Assembly (NCBI GenBank): GCA_027063755.1
Contig: JAMORD010000211.1
Span: 1-16,365 of the forward strand
Direction: 5' to 3'
Origin: a bacterium
GTDB taxonomy: Bacteria; Coprothermobacterota; Coprothermobacteria; Coprothermobacterales; JAADFF01
Length of the DNA: 16,365 bases
Shown here one piece after another: positions 14,611-16,365 of the stretch (position 1 is the first letter of the stretch; each line of letters opens with the position of its first letter). The position numbers were made by a program, and so were the translations under genes. The notes below the pieces were generated by a model, which was not told the DNA's origin, ran no database searches, and worked only from the letters and a program-made list of their open reading frames with translations.

Positions 14611-16365
14611 TTATGATTTTTTCTTAGCTATAAACTCCGGCACAACTTTACCATCTTCTGTAAGCACAAGCTTGGAGAAATATGCTTTATGTTTGCCTCT
14701 ACTGTATAACCTTACAGGTTTTGCTGTCTGTCCGTTTTCTAAAAGTTCTTTCATAATGTCATCTGTAATTTTTCCACCGTATGTGTTTTCTTCTACTACA
14801 AATGTGCATGTAGGAGGATTTTCAAGGGCACCTATACATGCATATCCCCTGTCAGTCTTGACGACATCTTTGCCACACAGTGGACATTTACCTATAACTT
14901 CACCTGATATGGCCGAGTGTTTAGGAATCTCTTTTTCTCCTGTACTTTGTAGTGCAAATTCTGGCACAACTTTACCATCTTCTGTTAGTACAAGGTGGGC
15001 CCTATAACTTCTCCGTTTGCCACGACTATATAACCTGACAGGTTTGGAAGTTTTTCCATCTTTTAGTAGCTCACGGGCCATGTCTGGTGTGATTGTTCCG
15101 CCATATGTGTTTTTATAGATTTTAAAAGTACATGTTGGTGGGTCTTTTAGCGCATTTTCGCAGAAATATCCTTTAGATTTCACTATGACATTGCCTCCAC
15201 ATAGTGGACATTTACCAACAACGGCATCTCTTTCTGTGGCTTCTGTAAGGTTTTCTCTAATCTTGTCAAAGTCTTTACCTCTAATGGTTTCTATAATATG
15301 CCTTGTAAGGTCCACCACCTCGTTTATAAATTCTTCTTTTTTCTTCTTGCCCTCTTCAATAAGCCTTAGTCTATGTTCCCATTCACCAGTCAGTAGCGGT
15401 TCTGTCAGTGTTTTTAACCCCACACTTCTTAGGGTATCTATAAGTTCTATACCTTTTCTTGTGGCTTTAAGTGCTTTGCCAACCCTTTCTACATAGCCCC
15501 TTTGAATGAGTGTTTCAATGATGGCGGCGCGGGTTGCGGGGGTGCCGAGTCCTTTGCCTTTCATGGCATCTTTCAATTCTTCATCTTCAATGTCTCTACC
15601 GGCTGTTTCCATGAGTTTGATAAGTGTTCCGTCGGTATAACGGGCCGGTGGTTTTGTCTCTTTTTCCCTAAGTTCTATATTCCTAACATTCAGTATTTCG
15701 CCTTCAGTGACAATTGGAGTGCTTTCCAGCCGTTGCATATACGCCTCATAACTACTGACTTTTTCTCCTTCTTCATCTTCACTGAAAGAACTCTTTATGG
15801 AGAAAACATCGTAAGGATATATGCGGAGGTATCCTCTGTTTGTCAGTATGCTCAGAGATGCTTTGAAGGGTTCACCTGCTATATCTATAGCTACATTTTG
15901 AGTGGTATACTCTGCTGGTGGATAAAAAGAGGCAAAGAATCTGCGTGATACCAGTTCATACGCTTTTTTCAATGCATCTTTCATGTTGAGATGGGGTTTT
16001 TTGCCTGTTGGCACTATTGCATAGTGATCTGAGACTTTACTATCGTCAAACAGCGATGGGCGGTATTTAGCCGATATTCTACTTGTATCAAGTTCCGGAA
16101 ATACATCGGATAGGGCCTTGGCTATTTTCCCTACCTCTTTTTTCATAGCACTGGGTAAATGGTCAGAATCTGTTCTTGGATATGTGATAAGTCCCATTTC
16201 GTATAAGTTTTGCAGGTAAGCAAGCGATGTCTTAGCTGTCCAGCCAAATAGGGCCGATGCCGTTCTTTGGAATGTTGCCAATCTGAATGGTAGAGGTGGT
16301 TGTTTTTTTCTCTTAGATGACTTAACCGACTGTGCAATACCTGTATCTGCCGAATCTACTTTTTC
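14611..16365 (-). CDS. topB: DNA topoisomerase III (type IA), partial: N-terminal TOPRIM part off the right edge
   Basis: 585 codons are present and the frame stays open to the right edge, so the true start lies outside the window. The catalytic strand ITYPRTDS carries the tyrosine that attacks DNA (codon 16180-16182); PRTDS rather than MRTDS favours TopB over TopA. The preceding LPFRLATFQRTA and later KGLGTPATRAAIIETL are family motifs. After the catalytic core come two Topo_C/zinc-ribbon repeats, each CPLCG...C...CTF followed by GKTSKPVRLYSRGK or GQTAKPVRLYSRGK and LVLTEDGKVVPEF. By analogy with known TopB the missing part is about 250-270 residues, giving about 850 in all. The enzyme relaxes or decatenates DNA through single-strand passage, with Mg2+. 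Convergent with the propeller gene. Confidence 0.93.
   Translation of the reverse strand, partial: EKVDSADTGIAQSVKSSKRKKQPPLPFRLATFQRTASALFGWTAKTSLAYLQNLYEMGLITYPRTDSDHLPSAMKKEVGKIAKALSDVFPELDTSRISAKYRPSLFDDSKVSDHYAIVPTGKKPHLNMKDALKKAYELVSRRFFASFYPPAEYTTQNVAIDIAGEPFKASLSILTNRGYLRIYPYDVFSIKSSFSEDEEGEKVSSYEAYMQRLESTPIVTEGEILNVRNIELREKETKPPARYTDGTLIKLMETAGRDIEDEELKDAMKGKGLGTPATRAAIIETLIQRGYVERVGKALKATRKGIELIDTLRSVGLKTLTEPLLTGEWEHRLRLIEEGKKKKEEFINEVVDLTRHIIETIRGKDFDKIRENLTEATERDAVVGKCPLCGGNVIVKSKGYFCENALKDPPTCTFKIYKNTYGGTITPDMARELLKDGKTSKPVRLYSRGKRRSYRAHLVLTEDGKVVPEFALQSTGEKEIPKHSAISGEVIGKCPLCGKDVVKTDRGYACIGALENPPTCTFVVEENTYGGKITDDIMKELLENGQTAKPVRLYSRGKHKAYFSKLVLTEDGKVVPEFIAKKKS
14620..15235 (-). 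repeat. Tandem 324-bp duplication encoding two Topo_C/zinc-ribbon units of topB
   Basis: Matching stretches recur at a constant offset of 324 bases (108 codons). CACAACTTTACCATCTTCTG lies at 14641 and 14965; the zinc-finger segment CAGTGGACATTTACC near 14879 matches TAGTGGACATTTACC near 15203. Protein identity is highest in VRLYSRGK and LVLTEDGKVVPEF, and all four Cys positions are kept in both units. The 20-base identity and near-identical codons suggest recent duplication or gene conversion. Outer edges are approximate. Confidence 0.8.

Noticed and set aside
14596-14622. ATGGCATGCCAT palindrome followed by TTTTTT as a plus-strand terminator
   Set aside because: The self-complementary 12-mer gives only a four-pair stem, nine bases from the T-run; too weak.
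1-16365. CRISPR array, IS element, prophage, tRNA or rRNA gene
   Set aside because: No regularly spaced repeats, transposase motifs, terminal repeats or tRNA-like cloverleaf were seen; all non-coding gaps are shorter than about 120 bases.

Overview
The window looks like compact, AT-leaning chromosomal DNA of a free-living, probably thermophilic or anaerobic bacterium. Genes are tightly packed, overlap at ends, and have strong GAGGTGAT-type ribosome binding sites and frequent TTG/GTG starts. One secreted binding protein carries a copper-amine-oxidase-N (stalk-like) surface domain, typical of Firmicutes and some deep-branching lineages. I cannot name the phylum from these genes; Firmicutes, Coprothermobacterota or Caldisericota-like bacteria would all fit. 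No tRNA, rRNA, IS element, phage gene or CRISPR array is visible, and no stretch above 300 bases lacks a gene.

Layout: (1) 1-2367, minus strand: an operon of an HD-domain phosphohydrolase, a degenerate HAD-like protein and a COG1228-type amidohydrolase that runs off the left edge. (2) 2479-6914, plus strand: a CUT1-type ABC importer (two permeases, then a solute-binding protein) without its ATPase. All three proteins carry extra extracytoplasmic segments. The unit ends in a strong intrinsic terminator. (3) 6987-8261, plus: a membrane protein with an N-terminal segment that resembles an inactive alpha/beta hydrolase. (4) 13341 down to 8263, minus: a four-gene operon of a RumA/RlmD-type RNA m5U methyltransferase, a cytoplasmic 5'-nucleotidase-family phosphoesterase, a membrane GT2 glycosyltransferase, and a HisC-like aminotransferase whose PLP-binding lysine is replaced by glutamine. 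(5) 13404-14609, plus: a signal-anchored beta-propeller (PQQ-like) protein. (6) 14611-16365, minus: the C-terminal two thirds of a topoisomerase III with two nearly identical zinc-finger/Topo_C repeats.

The most notable signals are three proteins that keep an enzyme fold but have lost key catalytic residues (HAD-like, hydrolase-like, aminotransferase-like), the importer whose two permeases and binding protein have all gained extracellular domains, and two convergent gene pairs whose stop codons are one base apart. In the second pair a terminator-like hairpin lies inside the coding end of the opposing gene.
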